A stretch of 58,971 bases of DNA, from contig NZ_JAGMXV010000005.1 of the NCBI RefSeq assembly GCF_018006725.1, forward strand, positions 1 to 58,971, in the 5' to 3' direction. The translations under genes were made by a program, and so were the position numbers. The notes under the pieces are model-generated. The model was given only the letters and a program-made list of their open reading frames with translations, was not told the origin of the DNA and did not search any database. The stretch is from Rhizorhabdus sp. GTDB lineage: Bacteria > Pseudomonadota > Alphaproteobacteria > Sphingomonadales > Sphingomonadaceae. This document shows positions 47,734-56,511 of this stretch, one piece after another. The first letter of the stretch is position 1; each line of letters begins with the position of its first letter.

Positions 47734-49332
47734 ATGGCGACCCATCATGACTTCATCATCATCGGCGCCGGATCGGCGGGGTGCGTGCTGGCCAACCGGC
47801 TTTCGGCCGATGGTGCCAGCGTGTTGCTGGTCGAGGCGGGGCCACCCGATCGCAGCGCGCTGATCCACATTCCCGGGCTCTTCTCCACCCTCTACCGCCA
47901 GGGGCGTTTCGCCTGGGAATATCGCACGGTGCCACAGCGCCATGTCGACGGGCGCGTGATGCGCGACGTGCGGGGAAAAGTGCTGGGCGGGTCGAGCTCG
48001 ACCAATGGCATGCTCTACTGCCGTGGGGCGGCGGCGGACTATGACGGCTGGGCGGCGATGGGCAATGACGGCTGGTCCTATGCGGACGTCCTGCCCTATT
48101 TCCGCCGTGCCGAGGACCATGCCGATGGTGCCGACGCCTTTCACGGGGTGGGTGGTCCGCTCAAGGTGCAGCGAAGCCGGATGAACCACCCGCTGGCGCG
48201 CGCCTTCGTCGAAGCCGCGGTCGAGGCCGGTCATCCTTATAGCGCCGACATCAACGGTGCCGAGCGGCAGGGCTTCGGCCCGGCCGACTCTACTATTGCC
48301 GGCGGCAGGCGGTGGAGCGCGGCGCAGGCCTATCTTCGCCCTGCGGTGGCGCGGCCGAATCTCGAGGTTCTCACCGGCGCACAGGTCACGCGCATCTTGC
48401 TGGAAGGCACGCGCGCGGTTGGGGTCGAACTGGCGTTCAAGGGTGATAGAGTCCGCCGCATGGGGGGAGATGTCATCCTCGCGGCCGGCGCGCTCCAGTC
48501 CCCGCATCTGCTGATGCTGTCAGGGATCGGACCGGCCGATCATCTGCGCCAGACCGGGGTGACGCCGCATGTCGACCTGCCGGGCGTCGGATCGAATCTG
48601 CACGACCATGCCAGCGTCACGGTACACGCGAGCTGCAGCTATCGCGGTACGCTGGCGAAGCTGCTCAATCCCGTGCATGCAGCCGGGGCCTTCCTGCGTT
48701 ACGTGCTGCACAAGGATGGGGTGATGGGCGAATGCTCGATTGAGGCGTCGGGTATGATGCGCAGTCCGGGCGCGGCGGTTCCCGACATCAAATGTCAGTT
48801 CGTGCCGATCCCGCTCGATCCGGTCAGCGGCCTGCCGATCCGCAGCCATGGCATGATCAACCGCATGGAACTGACCGTGCCCGAAAGCCGGGGTACGCTG
48901 CGCCTCGCGTCGTCCGACCCTTTCGCCGCGCCGCTGGTCGATCCCAATTATCTGGCCGAGCCCGCCGACCGTGCGAAGCTGCGTTTCGCCATCCGCGAGG
49001 CGGTCGAGATCTTTCGCCAGCCGGCCTTCACACCGTTCGGCATCGAGCCGCAATTGCCGGTGGCCGACATGGACGACGACGAGGCGCTCGACGCCTATGT
49101 GCGGGCGACGCTGACCAATGATCACCACGCCGCCGGAACCTGCGCGATGGGCAATGGGCCCGAGGCAGTGGTCGATGTGCGGCTGCGCGTTCATGGCGTG
49201 GAGGGCCTGCGCGTCGTCGATGCGTCGATCATGCCGAAGCTGGTTTCGGGCAACACCAATGCTCCCGTCATCATGATTGCCGAGAAAGCGTCGGACATGA
49301 TCATGGATCGCGAGACAGTTGCCGCCACATAG
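47734..49332 (+). CDS. GMC-family alcohol dehydrogenase (choline dehydrogenase-like flavoprotein)
   Basis: A 532-residue FAD enzyme. Motifs: [18 protein letters not shown] (FAD-binding), [35 protein letters not shown] (GMC signature 2) and the C-terminal active site [12 protein letters not shown] with [12 protein letters not shown]. It oxidises an alcohol, in relatives polyethylene glycol, choline or aliphatic alcohols. Start taken at the ATG at 47734; an ATG at 47707 is possible. Divergent from the GAF-Fis regulator with a very short gap. Confidence 0.92.
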   Translation: MATHHDFIIIGAGSAGCVLANRLSADGASVLLVEAGPPDRSALIHIPGLFSTLYRQGRFAWEYRTVPQRHVDGRVMRDVRGKVLGGSSSTNGMLYCRGAAADYDGWAAMGNDGWSYADVLPYFRRAEDHADGADAFHGVGGPLKVQRSRMNHPLARAFVEAAVEAGHPYSADINGAERQGFGPADSTIAGGRRWSAAQAYLRPAVARPNLEVLTGAQVTRILLEGTRAVGVELAFKGDRVRRMGGDVILAAGALQSPHLLMLSGIGPADHLRQTGVTPHVDLPGVGSNLHDHASVTVHASCSYRGTLAKLLNPVHAAGAFLRYVLHKDGVMGECSIEASGMMRSPGAAVPDIKCQFVPIPLDPVSGLPIRSHGMINRMELTVPESRGTLRLASSDPFAAPLVDPNYLAEPADRAKLRFAIREAVEIFRQPAFTPFGIEPQLPVADMDDDEALDAYVRATLTNDHHAAGTCAMGNGPEAVVDVRLRVHGVEGLRVVDASIMPKLVSGNTNAPVIMIAEKASDMIMDRETVAAT

Positions 49333-49342
49333 GTCTTGACTC

Positions 49343-49364
49343 TAACTCTACATATGTAGAGTTA
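49343..49364. promoter_or_regulatory. Perfect 22-bp palindrome, PadR operator
   Basis: TAACTCTACAT at 49343-49353 and its exact reverse complement at 49354-49364. A TTGACT (-35-like) lies just before at 49336-49341, so a bound dimer would block transcription. It ends 7 bases before the padR-type ATG, which has no ribosome site. Confidence 0.8.
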
Positions 49365-49371
49365 ATCGTTC

Positions 49372-49683
49372 ATGACCCGAAATCGCGCTCTTTCCCCTGC
49401 CGCCCGCCAGTTGCTTGCTGTCCTGATGGAGGGCGGATCGGGCTGGCTCCATGGCTATGATCTCTCCCGTCGGGCGGGGATCAAGTCGGGCACGCTCTAT
49501 CCCTTGCTCATCCGCCTCGAAGGGCAGGGCTATCTGGAGGCTGAGTGGCAGCCTTCGACCGAGCCCGGCCGACCGCCGCGCCATGCCTATCGGCTGACCC
49601 AAGCTGGCCGCGCGCTGGCCATGGCCAACCCGCCGGTCATCGAGGCGGTGCGGGGCCGTGATCTGGGAAAGGCTTCGGCATGA
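49372..49683 (+). CDS. PadR-family transcriptional regulator
   Basis: A 103-residue PadR protein: LSPAARQLLAVLMEGGSGWLHGYDLSRRAGIKSGTLYPLLIRLEGQGYLEAEW is the winged helix with the Y-P-L-L-I-R-L-E element, and PRHAYRLTQAGR closes it. The usual C-terminal helices are short. It likely represses its own promoter through the palindrome just upstream. The next gene starts in its stop codon (ATGA), so they form one unit. Confidence 0.93.
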   Translation: MTRNRALSPAARQLLAVLMEGGSGWLHGYDLSRRAGIKSGTLYPLLIRLEGQGYLEAEWQPSTEPGRPPRHAYRLTQAGRALAMANPPVIEAVRGRDLGKASA

Positions 49684-50840
49684 TCGATCGCCTGCTGCGC
49701 GCCATGGCGGAGATGATCGCCGCCTGTGCCGCCCTGATCTTGCCCGGCGCATCGCGCGACTGGGGCCGTGCCATGCGGGAGGAGGTTCGCGACATTCCCC
49801 GGAGCAGCGAGGCGCTGCTCTTCGCACTCGGTTGCCTGGTGGGGGCCTGCCGCGAGATCTTCGGGCCCGCCGATCTCGAAGAGGCAGCGCATGAGGGTGA
49901 ACCATCGGGAGAGCCTGCCGGGAAGAATGCGCGTGCTCTATTGATCGTCTGTGCCACCGTCGCGGTGCTGCTGGGGCTCGGCCATATGCGTGCGGGCGGC
50001 GCGCCGACGACGATGATGCTGATGAACCTCATCGCGCTCGCGCTGGGGCTGTTGCTGCTGTCGACGACGTCGATGCTCCGGTCTTTCCTGCCCGCGCCCG
50101 ATCCGCGCAGCCTGTCGCTGCTGCTGTCGCTGCTGTTGCTCGCCACGGCTCTGGCGGGGGTGACGGTGGATGGTGCAACGCGCTGGATCCGGCTGAGCGG
50201 CCTGTCGATCCAGCCGAGCCTGATCCTGCTGCCGCTGATCCTGCTGTGGTTCGTGCGGCGCGCTTCGCCCGCTTCGCTTCTTGCCGTCCTGCTGTCCGCC
50301 GTCGCGCTCGCGCTGCAGCCGGATCGGGCGATGGCGGGTGCACTGGCTGCCGGCCTGCTGGCCCTTGCGCTGGCGCGGTCCGACCGGGTGACGCTTTTCG
50401 CGCTGACCGCTGCCGTCGCCGGGTTCGTGGCCACGCTCGCCCGGCCGGACATCCAGCCTGCCATGCCCTTCGTCGACCAGATCCTGTGGACCGCGTTCGA
50501 GCTTCACCCGCTTGCCGGCATCGCGGTGGCCGGCGGCGCGGTGCTGCTGGTCGTGCCGGGGCTGATGCTCATGGCGGGCGGCACGGGCGATCGGCCGGTG
50601 GGCGCGGTGTTCGCCGCGACCTGGTTCGCGATCGTTCTGGCTGCGGCGCTGGGTAACTATCCGACCCCCTTGGTCGGCTATGGCGGGAGTGCGATCCTCG
50701 GCTACCTCGCCTGTCTCTGGGGCCTGCCGCGCGCTTCGGCCACCGATCGACGGTCCATGGACGGCGTCGCGCGCGCAGCGCCCGAGGAGAGCCGTCGAAA
50801 CCTGCGGGCCGGCATGATTGCTACGCAAACAATAGTCTGA
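49680..50840 (+). CDS. Polytopic membrane protein with SEDS-like (FtsW/RodA) motifs
   Basis: A 386-residue membrane protein. An N-terminal amphipathic part (RDWGRAMREEVRDIPRSSEALLFALGC) of the kind seen in small PadR-linked proteins is followed by about eight hydrophobic segments. VDGATRWIRLSGLSIQPSLILLPLI and ALQPDRAMAGAL closely echo the GARRWI..QPSE and QPDxGTA signatures of SEDS glycosyltransferases, but the protein is shorter and lacks other conserved parts. Function unknown; catalysis is doubtful. Coupled by ATGA overlap to PadR. Confidence 0.72.
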   Translation: MIDRLLRAMAEMIAACAALILPGASRDWGRAMREEVRDIPRSSEALLFALGCLVGACREIFGPADLEEAAHEGEPSGEPAGKNARALLIVCATVAVLLGLGHMRAGGAPTTMMLMNLIALALGLLLLSTTSMLRSFLPAPDPRSLSLLLSLLLLATALAGVTVDGATRWIRLSGLSIQPSLILLPLILLWFVRRASPASLLAVLLSAVALALQPDRAMAGALAAGLLALALARSDRVTLFALTAAVAGFVATLARPDIQPAMPFVDQILWTAFELHPLAGIAVAGGAVLLVVPGLMLMAGGTGDRPVGAVFAATWFAIVLAAALGNYPTPLVGYGGSAILGYLACLWGLPRASATDRRSMDGVARAAPEESRRNLRAGMIATQTIV

Positions 50841-50911
50841 TCGATCAAATCGGCTGGAAGGCGGCATCCAATCCTGTCATCGTCTGCGCAAACAGATGGT
50901 GAGAGGATGAT

Positions 50912-51424
50912 ATGGAAGAGTCGACCGTTGCCCCCGGCCTGACCCCGGCCAAGGGATTGATCGTCTTGCTGGGCGTCGTCGTGGGCGTCGCTACCTATCT
51001 TGCGATCGGCGGCGCGCTGGGCATCACGCCGCTATACGCCGGCTTCGCTTTCTCGCTTTATTTCGGCGGTCTCAAGCATAGCGACCCGAAGGAGTTTCCC
51101 CCGTCACTTGTCGGGTCGCTCGGTGGAATCGGCATGGCGGCGGCGTTGCACATATTGCCCGAACAGTTCGGGACGCCGGGCATGGTCGTCGCGCTGATCG
51201 GCATATTGCTCGCCATCTACGCGCTGCTGATGGGCTGGGTGCCGATGCTGGTGAACTATGCCTTCATGCTGATGCTGACGATCGCCACCATTCCGGCGGT
51301 GAAGGCTGAGGCGGCTTTTCTCGGCATGGCCTGCTCGGTCCTGCTCGCGGCCGCGCTGCTCGGCGCGCTGTTGCTCGCCGGCAGCAGGGCAGCGCGCAAG
51401 GCGCAGGCGACCGCCAGCGCCTGA
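50912..51424 (+). CDS. Hypothetical membrane protein, DUF1097-like appearance
   Basis: A 170-residue protein with five hydrophobic stretches, opening GLIVLLGVVVGVATYLAIGG and including the polar YFGGLKHSDPKEFPPSLVGSLGG loop. GAGAGGAT lies 4 bases before the ATG. I do not recognise it with confidence; DUF1097 (YcdZ-like) is the nearest by eye. No neighbours suggest a role. Confidence 0.7.
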   Translation: MEESTVAPGLTPAKGLIVLLGVVVGVATYLAIGGALGITPLYAGFAFSLYFGGLKHSDPKEFPPSLVGSLGGIGMAAALHILPEQFGTPGMVVALIGILLAIYALLMGWVPMLVNYAFMLMLTIATIPAVKAEAAFLGMACSVLLAAALLGALLLAGSRAARKAQATASA

Positions 51425-51435
51425 TTTGATGCGCG

Positions 51436-51672
51436 TCAGTCGTCCCGCGACTGGCGCGCCCTTTCGCGTTCAAGCTTCTTGCGCTCCTTGCGGTCGCGCT
51501 CCTCCTGCTTGCGCATCTCGCGGCCGCGATTGCGATCGGCCTCGTCCTGGCTGGTCGTGGCCCAGTCGACCCCCTTGCCGACGACCTTGAATGGGGCCGT
51601 GACCACCGTCTTCGCCGTGCTGACGCAGGCCGGCAGTACCAACAGGCTGCCGATCATCACCATCTTTCGCAT
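51436..51672 (-). CDS. Small lipoprotein with charged tail
   Basis: A 78-residue exported lipoprotein: VMIGSLLVLPAC is a lipobox (LPAC) near residue 16, followed by TAPFKVVGKGVDWATTSQDEAD and a tail of alternating Arg, Glu and Lys (a charged single helix). Start at the ATG at 51672; a GTG four codons upstream is in frame. Common in sphingomonads; function unknown. Convergent with the preceding membrane-protein gene. Confidence 0.8.
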   Translation of the reverse strand: MRKMVMIGSLLVLPACVSTAKTVVTAPFKVVGKGVDWATTSQDEADRNRGREMRKQEERDRKERKKLERERARQSRDD

Positions 51673-51771
51673 CGTCTTCCCCACTCTTTGTCCCCGATGC
51701 TAGCCCGCAACCGCCTGAACCGTCTATGAAGTCCTTGGCGGTCGATGTCCGGCCCCTGTCGGGAGACGCGC

Positions 51772-52245
51772 GTGACATTGGGGCGCAGATTGTTGGGAGC
51801 CCTGGTCCGGCTGCGCGTCCGCCTGCTGCCGCCGCTGACGATCGGGGTCCGGGCCGTGGTTGTCGACTCCGCCGGACGGATCGCACTCGTGCGCCACACC
51901 TATGACGAGCGCTGGTATCTTCCGGGAGGAGGCGTCGACGCCGGCGAGACGATCGCCGCCGCCATAGAGCGCGAGGTGCGCGAGGAACTCGGACTGGACG
52001 GGGTCGTGCCCGACCGGGTCATCGGCCTGTTCCTCAACCTGAAGGAGGGGCGCGACGATCATGTGGTTCTGTTCCTGATGCGCGCGAAAGCGACGTTGCC
52101 CGATCGCCTGAGCACGTCGGCCCCGTTCGAGATTGCGGAGGCGGCCTGGTTCGCCCCCGACGCATTGCCTGACGCGACGTCACCCGCGACGCGGCTGCGG
52201 ATCGCCGATTATCTGGCCGGCAAGGACAGCTTCGGCCCCTGGTAG
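51772..52245 (+). CDS. Nudix hydrolase
   Basis: A 157-residue Nudix protein. The box GGVDAGETIAAAIEREVREELGL matches G-x5-E-x7-R-E-U-x-E-E-x-G. Members hydrolyse nucleoside diphosphates linked to other groups; the substrate here is unknown. I favour the GTG at 51772 since GGGAGA precedes it by 5 bases; an ATG at 51745 would add nine residues. Convergent with mccA, 16 bases apart. Confidence 0.85.
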   Translation: MTLGRRLLGALVRLRVRLLPPLTIGVRAVVVDSAGRIALVRHTYDERWYLPGGGVDAGETIAAAIEREVREELGLDGVVPDRVIGLFLNLKEGRDDHVVLFLMRAKATLPDRLSTSAPFEIAEAAWFAPDALPDATSPATRLRIADYLAGKDSFGPW

Positions 52246-52261
52246 GCCGCGAAGGGCGCGG

Positions 52262-54130
52262 TCAGCCTTCCGCCGCCTCGACGCGCGCCAGCACCGTTCC
52301 CTCGGTGACCTGCGCACCGACGCTTGCCTTGAGGTCGCACACGACGCCGTCGAAGGGGGCGAGCATCGCCTGCTCCATCTTCATCGCCTCGAGCACGAGC
52401 AATTTCTGTCCCTTGGTCACGCTCTGGCCCTCGGCCACCTCGACCGAGATGACCTTGCCCGGCATCGGCGCAACCAGCGCGCCGTCGGACAGCCCCGCGC
52501 CGCCGCCCGCCAGATCCGCGCGGGGCGGACCGAACGGCCAGGCTTCGCCGTCGACGAACAGGACCTGCTCCCGCCCGACCCGCCGGTCGCGTCCGGCGGC
52601 GTTGCCGACGTCGACGGTGGCGAGATGCACCTGGCCACCGATCTCGACGGCAACGCGCCGGTCTGCGGGCGCATTGGCGCGGAAGCCCGTCAGGCCGCTC
52701 CACGGTCCGCTGGCTTCGGGGAGCAACGCGCGCGCAGCATCGGCCACCACCGCTGCGGCCGGTTCGGCGGCCGGGACCAGCGACGCGGCATGGCGCTCGA
52801 TGAAGCCTGTGTCGATCCGGCCGGCGACGAACTCGGGATGCGCGGCCGCACGGGCGAGGAAGGCCGCGTTGGTGCGGACGGGCCACACCTCGACCTTGGC
52901 CGCCGCGCGGGCCAGCTTCTCCGCCGCCGCCGCGCGGCTGGGCGCGGAAACGATCAGCTTGGCGATCATCGGGTCATAATGGGGCGACACCTCGCCGCCC
53001 TCCTCGACGCCGCTGTCGACGCGAATGCCGCGTGGCAGGCGCAGGCGGGTCAGCGGGCCGATCGACGGCAGGAAGCCGTTCGATGGATTCTCGGCATAGA
53101 GGCGGGCCTCCATCGCCCAGCCGCTGATCGCCAGCTGGTCCTGCCGCTTGGGCAGGGGCTCGCCCGAAGCGACGCGCAGCTGCCACTCGACGAGATCCTG
53201 GCCGGTAATCGCCTCGGTCACAGGATGCTCGACCTGCAGGCGGGTGTTCATCTCCATGAACCAGATGCGGTCGGCGCGCAGGCCTTCGGAGGCATCGGCG
53301 ATGAACTCGATCGTCCCGGCGCCGACATAGTCGACCGCCTTGGCGGCTTTGACGGCGGCGTCGCACACTGCCGCGCGTGTGGCCTCGTCCATGCCGGGGG
53401 CGGGCGCCTCCTCGATCACCTTCTGGTGGCGCCGCTGCAGCGAACAGTCGCGCTCGAACAGGTGGACGACATGGCCGTACCGGTCGCCGAAGACCTGCAC
53501 CTCGATATGGCGCGGGCCGAGGATGTACTTTTCGATCAGGACGCGATCGTCGCCAAAGGACGCGGCGGCCTCGCGCTGGCAGGACTGGAGCGCATCGGCA
53601 AATTGTTCGGCGGCGTCGACCTTGCGCATCCCCTTGCCGCCGCCGCCCGCGACCGCCTTGATCAGCACCGGATAGCCGATCCGATCGGCCTCGGCCTTAA
53701 GCCGCGCCGGATCCTGGTCCTCGCCCAGATAGCCGGGCGTCACCGGTACCCCGGCCTCGATCATCAGCGCCTTGGCGGCATCCTTCAGCCCCATCGCGCG
53801 AATTGCATGCGGAGGTGCCCCGACCCAGATCAGCCCGGCCGCTTCGACCGCCTCGGCGAACTCGGCATTTTCCGACAGGAACCCATAGCCCGGATGGATC
53901 GCCTCCGCGCCGGTCGCGCGCGCCGCATCGAGGATCTTCGCCTGTACGAGATAGGATTCGCGCGCCGCCGCCGGCCCGACGCACACCGCCTCGTCCGCCT
54001 CGCGCACGAAGGGCATGCCGGCGTCGACGTCCGAATGAACCGTGATCGTGCGGATGCCCATTTTCCGAGCGGTCCGGATGATCCGACGGGCAATCTCGCT
54101 CCGGTTGGCGATGAGAAGCGAGCGGATCAT
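52262..54130 (-). CDS. mccA: Methylcrotonyl-CoA carboxylase alpha subunit (biotin carboxylase/BCCP)
   Basis: A 622-residue biotin-containing subunit: biotin carboxylase N-domain (MIRSLLIANRSEIARRI), ATP-grasp with AVAGGGGKGMRKV, active-site RLQVEHPVTE, and a C-terminal biotinyl domain with the lysine in LEAMKMEQ. It carboxylates biotin with bicarbonate and ATP and, with the beta subunit, forms 3-methylglutaconyl-CoA from 3-methylcrotonyl-CoA in leucine breakdown. Start at 54130. It is separated from mccB by an opposite-strand DUF559 cassette of about 616 bases. Confidence 0.94.
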   Translation of the reverse strand: MIRSLLIANRSEIARRIIRTARKMGIRTITVHSDVDAGMPFVREADEAVCVGPAAARESYLVQAKILDAARATGAEAIHPGYGFLSENAEFAEAVEAAGLIWVGAPPHAIRAMGLKDAAKALMIEAGVPVTPGYLGEDQDPARLKAEADRIGYPVLIKAVAGGGGKGMRKVDAAEQFADALQSCQREAAASFGDDRVLIEKYILGPRHIEVQVFGDRYGHVVHLFERDCSLQRRHQKVIEEAPAPGMDEATRAAVCDAAVKAAKAVDYVGAGTIEFIADASEGLRADRIWFMEMNTRLQVEHPVTEAITGQDLVEWQLRVASGEPLPKRQDQLAISGWAMEARLYAENPSNGFLPSIGPLTRLRLPRGIRVDSGVEEGGEVSPHYDPMIAKLIVSAPSRAAAAEKLARAAAKVEVWPVRTNAAFLARAAAHPEFVAGRIDTGFIERHAASLVPAAEPAAAVVADAARALLPEASGPWSGLTGFRANAPADRRVAVEIGGQVHLATVDVGNAAGRDRRVGREQVLFVDGEAWPFGPPRADLAGGGAGLSDGALVAPMPGKVISVEVAEGQSVTKGQKLLVLEAMKMEQAMLAPFDGVVCDLKASVGAQVTEGTVLARVEAAEG

Positions 54131-54196
54131 GCGGTCACCTGATTGTCGGGGATGGGTATCGGGTGGTTTTCGTCTGCACCGCAGACGGCGGAGATA

Positions 54197-54243
54197 CCCC
54201 TCCACCGTCCTGCGGACGGTCCCCCTCCCCGTGCCGGGGAGGA
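54197..54243 (+). repeat. REP-like repeat, copy 1
   Basis: Begins CCCCTCCACC, then a hairpin ACCGTCC-TGC-GGACGGT (54204-54220) and a second hairpin CCTCCCCG/CGGGGAGG (54224-54242). The same layout occurs at 54676-54722 (direct) and 54268-54313 (inverted). Confidence 0.85.
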
Positions 54244-54255
54244 CTTTTGTCGCTC

Positions 54256-54729
54256 GTGCTGGTAAATCCTCCCCGGAACGGGGAGGGGGACCATGCGGAG
54301 CATGGTGGAGGGGAAGCGCCGATTCTGACGGGGCCCAAACGCACGGTCGAGCGCGCCCGCAAGCTGCGTCGGGCGCTGAGCCTTCCCGAAGTCTTGTTGT
54401 GGGGAGCGCTGCGAAAGCGTCCTCCGGGCTGGAAGTTTCGGCGACAGCATCCCGCGGGCCCCTATGTGCTCGACTTCTTCTGTTCCGAGGCGCGCTTGGC
54501 GGTCGAAGTCGATGGCATTGCGCATGATATGGGGAATCGGCCCGAGCGAGACACGGTTCGAGAGGCTTGGCTCGCTGGCCGGGGCGTCGTGGTGTCTCGT
54601 ATTCCGGCGGCGGACGTGCTTCGGGACGTGAACGAGGTGGTCCAGCGGATCGTCGGCACCTGTGAGGCGCGCACTCCCCTCCACCGCCCTGCGGACGGTC
54701 CCCCTCCCCGTTCCGGGGAGGAACTCTGA
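54256..54729 (+). CDS. DUF559 (Vsr-like endonuclease fold) protein
   Basis: About 157 residues from the GTG at 54256; the frame is open from 54163 through repeat copy 1. The core, TVERARKLRRALSLPEVLLWGAL, YVLDFFCSEARLAVEVDG (Asp and Glu of a PD-(D/E)xK/Vsr-like site) and VREAWLAGRGVVVSRIPA, is the standard DUF559 pattern. The last ~20 codons are read through repeat copy 3. It lies on the opposite strand inside the leucine-catabolism cluster. Its biochemical role is unknown; its start is uncertain and could lie at TTG 54247 or further up. Confidence 0.8.
   Translation: MLVNPPRNGEGDHAEHGGGEAPILTGPKRTVERARKLRRALSLPEVLLWGALRKRPPGWKFRRQHPAGPYVLDFFCSEARLAVEVDGIAHDMGNRPERDTVREAWLAGRGVVVSRIPAADVLRDVNEVVQRIVGTCEARTPLHRPADGPPPRSGEEL
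54268..54313 (-). repeat. REP-like repeat, copy 2 (inverted)
   Basis: Reading on the minus strand it shows the same order as copies 1 and 3: CCCCTCC, ACCATGC-TCC-GCATGGT, then CCTCCCCG/CGGGGAGG. The first hairpin stem differs in sequence but keeps pairing, a sign that structure is conserved. Confidence 0.85.
54676..54722 (+). repeat. REP-like repeat, copy 3
   Basis: Same orientation as copy 1 and nearly identical: CCCCTCCACC, an ACCGCCC/GGACGGT stem with one mismatch, then CCTCCCCG/CGGGGAGG. It overlaps the 3' end of the DUF559 reading frame. Confidence 0.85.
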
Positions 54730-54746
54730 GCGCTGTTCCATCCCCG

Positions 54747-56348
54747 TCACATCCGGAAGATGCCGAACTGCGCGCGATCGGGGATCGGGGCGTTCAGCGT
54801 CGCGGCGAGGGCGAGGCCCAGGACGTCGCGGGTCTGCGTCGGGTCGATGATGCCGTCGTCCCACATCCGCGCGGTCGCGTAATAGGGATTGCCTTCATCC
54901 TCATATTTCTGACGGATCGGCGCCTTGAAGGCCTCGGCCTCCTCGGGCGTCCAGCGCTCGGCGTCGCGGTGGACGGTCGCCAGCACGGCGGCGGCCTGCT
55001 CGCCGCCCATCACGCTGATCCGGCTGTTCGGCCAGCTGAACAGGAAGCGCGGCTGATAGGCGCGCCCGCACATGCCGTAATTGCCCGCGCCGAAGCTGCC
55101 GCCGATCAGGACGGTGATCTTGGGGACGCTCGCCGTGGCGACGGCGGTCACCAGCTTGGCGCCGTTCTTGGCGATGCCCTCGCCCTCATATTTGCCGCCG
55201 ACCATGAAGCCCGAGATGTTCTGCAGGAACAGCAACGGCACCTTCCTCTGGCAGGCTAGCTCGATGAAATGCGCGCCCTTGAGTGCGCTCTCGGAAAAGA
55301 GCACGCCGTTGTTCGCGAGGATCGCGACCGGTTGTCCCCAGATATGGGCGAAGCCGCAGACCAGCGTCGTGCCGTAGAGCGGCTTGAACTCGTGGAATTC
55401 CGACCCGTCGACCAGCCGGGCGATCACCTCGTGCACGTCATAGGGCGCGCGGACGTCCTGCGGCACGATGCCGAGCAGTTCGGCCGGATCGTAGAGCGGG
55501 GGGCTGACCTCGGTCCTGTTCACCGGCGTGCTGGTCTGCGGGGGCAGCGTCGCGACGATGTCGCGTACGATCAGCAGCGCGTGTTCGTCATTCTCGGCCA
55601 GATGGTCGGCCACGCCCGACTTACGCGTGTGCAGGTCGCCGCCGCCCAGATCCTCGGCGCTGATGACCTCGCCGGTCGCGGCCTTCACCAGCGGCGGGCC
55701 GGCGAGGAAAATCGTGCCCTGGTTGCGGACAATGACCGTCTCGTCCGACATCGCCGGCACATAGGCGCCGCCGGCGGTGCAACTGCCCATCACGCAAGCG
55801 ATCTGCGGGATGCCCTCCGACGACATCTGCGCTTGGTTGAAGAAGATGCGCCCGAAATGGTCGCGGTCAGGGAAGACCTCGGCCTGGTGCGGCAGGTTGG
55901 CGCCGCCGCTGTCGACCAGATAGAGGCAGGGAAGGCGGTTCTCGCGGGCGATCTCCTGCGCGCGGAGATGCTTCTTCACCGTCATCGGGAAATAGGCGCC
56001 GCCCTTCACGGTGGGATCGTTTGCCACGATCATGCACTGGCGCCCCTGCACCAAACCGATGCCGGCGATCATGCCGGCGCCTGCCGGTCCGCCATCCTTG
56101 TCGTACATGCCATTGGCGGCGAGCTGTCCGATTTCCAGGAAGGGCGATCCCGCGTCGAGCAGCCGGTGGACGCGGTCACGCGGCAGCAGCTTGCCCCGCG
56201 CGACATGGCGTTCGCGATGCGCCTCGGAGCCGCCCAGCGTCGCCATGGCGACGCGTTCCCGCAATTGCTCGACCAGCGCGCCATTATGCGCAGCATTGGC
56301 AGCAAAGCCTTCGGACGTGGGGTCGACGTTGGATGTCAGGCGGGTCAT
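54747..56348 (-). CDS. mccB: Methylcrotonyl-CoA carboxylase beta subunit (carboxyltransferase)
   Basis: A 533-residue carboxyltransferase of the MCC type: [64 protein letters not shown] and [12 protein letters not shown] with [21 protein letters not shown]. It transfers the carboxyl group from biotin to 3-methylcrotonyl-CoA. The ATG at 56348 starts the family similarity. Transcribed with ivd upstream; mccA downstream is the partner subunit. Confidence 0.95.
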   Translation of the reverse strand: MTRLTSNVDPTSEGFAANAAHNGALVEQLRERVAMATLGGSEAHRERHVARGKLLPRDRVHRLLDAGSPFLEIGQLAANGMYDKDGGPAGAGMIAGIGLVQGRQCMIVANDPTVKGGAYFPMTVKKHLRAQEIARENRLPCLYLVDSGGANLPHQAEVFPDRDHFGRIFFNQAQMSSEGIPQIACVMGSCTAGGAYVPAMSDETVIVRNQGTIFLAGPPLVKAATGEVISAEDLGGGDLHTRKSGVADHLAENDEHALLIVRDIVATLPPQTSTPVNRTEVSPPLYDPAELLGIVPQDVRAPYDVHEVIARLVDGSEFHEFKPLYGTTLVCGFAHIWGQPVAILANNGVLFSESALKGAHFIELACQRKVPLLFLQNISGFMVGGKYEGEGIAKNGAKLVTAVATASVPKITVLIGGSFGAGNYGMCGRAYQPRFLFSWPNSRISVMGGEQAAAVLATVHRDAERWTPEEAEAFKAPIRQKYEDEGNPYYATARMWDDGIIDPTQTRDVLGLALAATLNAPIPDRAQFGIFRM

Positions 56349-56350
56349 AG

Positions 56351-56497
56351 CCCCTCCCTTTCAAGGGAGGGGGAGGGGGTGGGTGGCGAGCGCAGCGAGC
56401 CTGCTACCTTCGGCAGGTTGAATGCCATGAAGGGGCGTTGAGCCCCTGCATGGCATACCCCACCCTTGCGTCCCTCCCCCGAAGGGGAGGGAAAAAA
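56351..56497. repeat. Palindrome-rich intergenic repeat between ivd and mccB
   Basis: Several nested stems: CCCCTCCCTT/AAGGGAGGGG (56351-56360 with 56363-56372), ATGCCATG/CATGGCAT enclosing AGGGGC/GCCCCT (about 56432-56457), and CCCTCCCC/GGGGAGGG (56472-56479 with 56484-56491). It fills almost the whole gap between the genes. It differs from the repeats around the DUF559 gene. Confidence 0.7.
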
Positions 56498-56511
56498 ATG
56501 GCCTTTGCCCG

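Noticed and set aside
52133-54142. 669-codon plus-strand frame opposite mccA
   Set aside because: Antisense shadow of the biotin carboxylase subunit, which has all its motifs on the minus strand.
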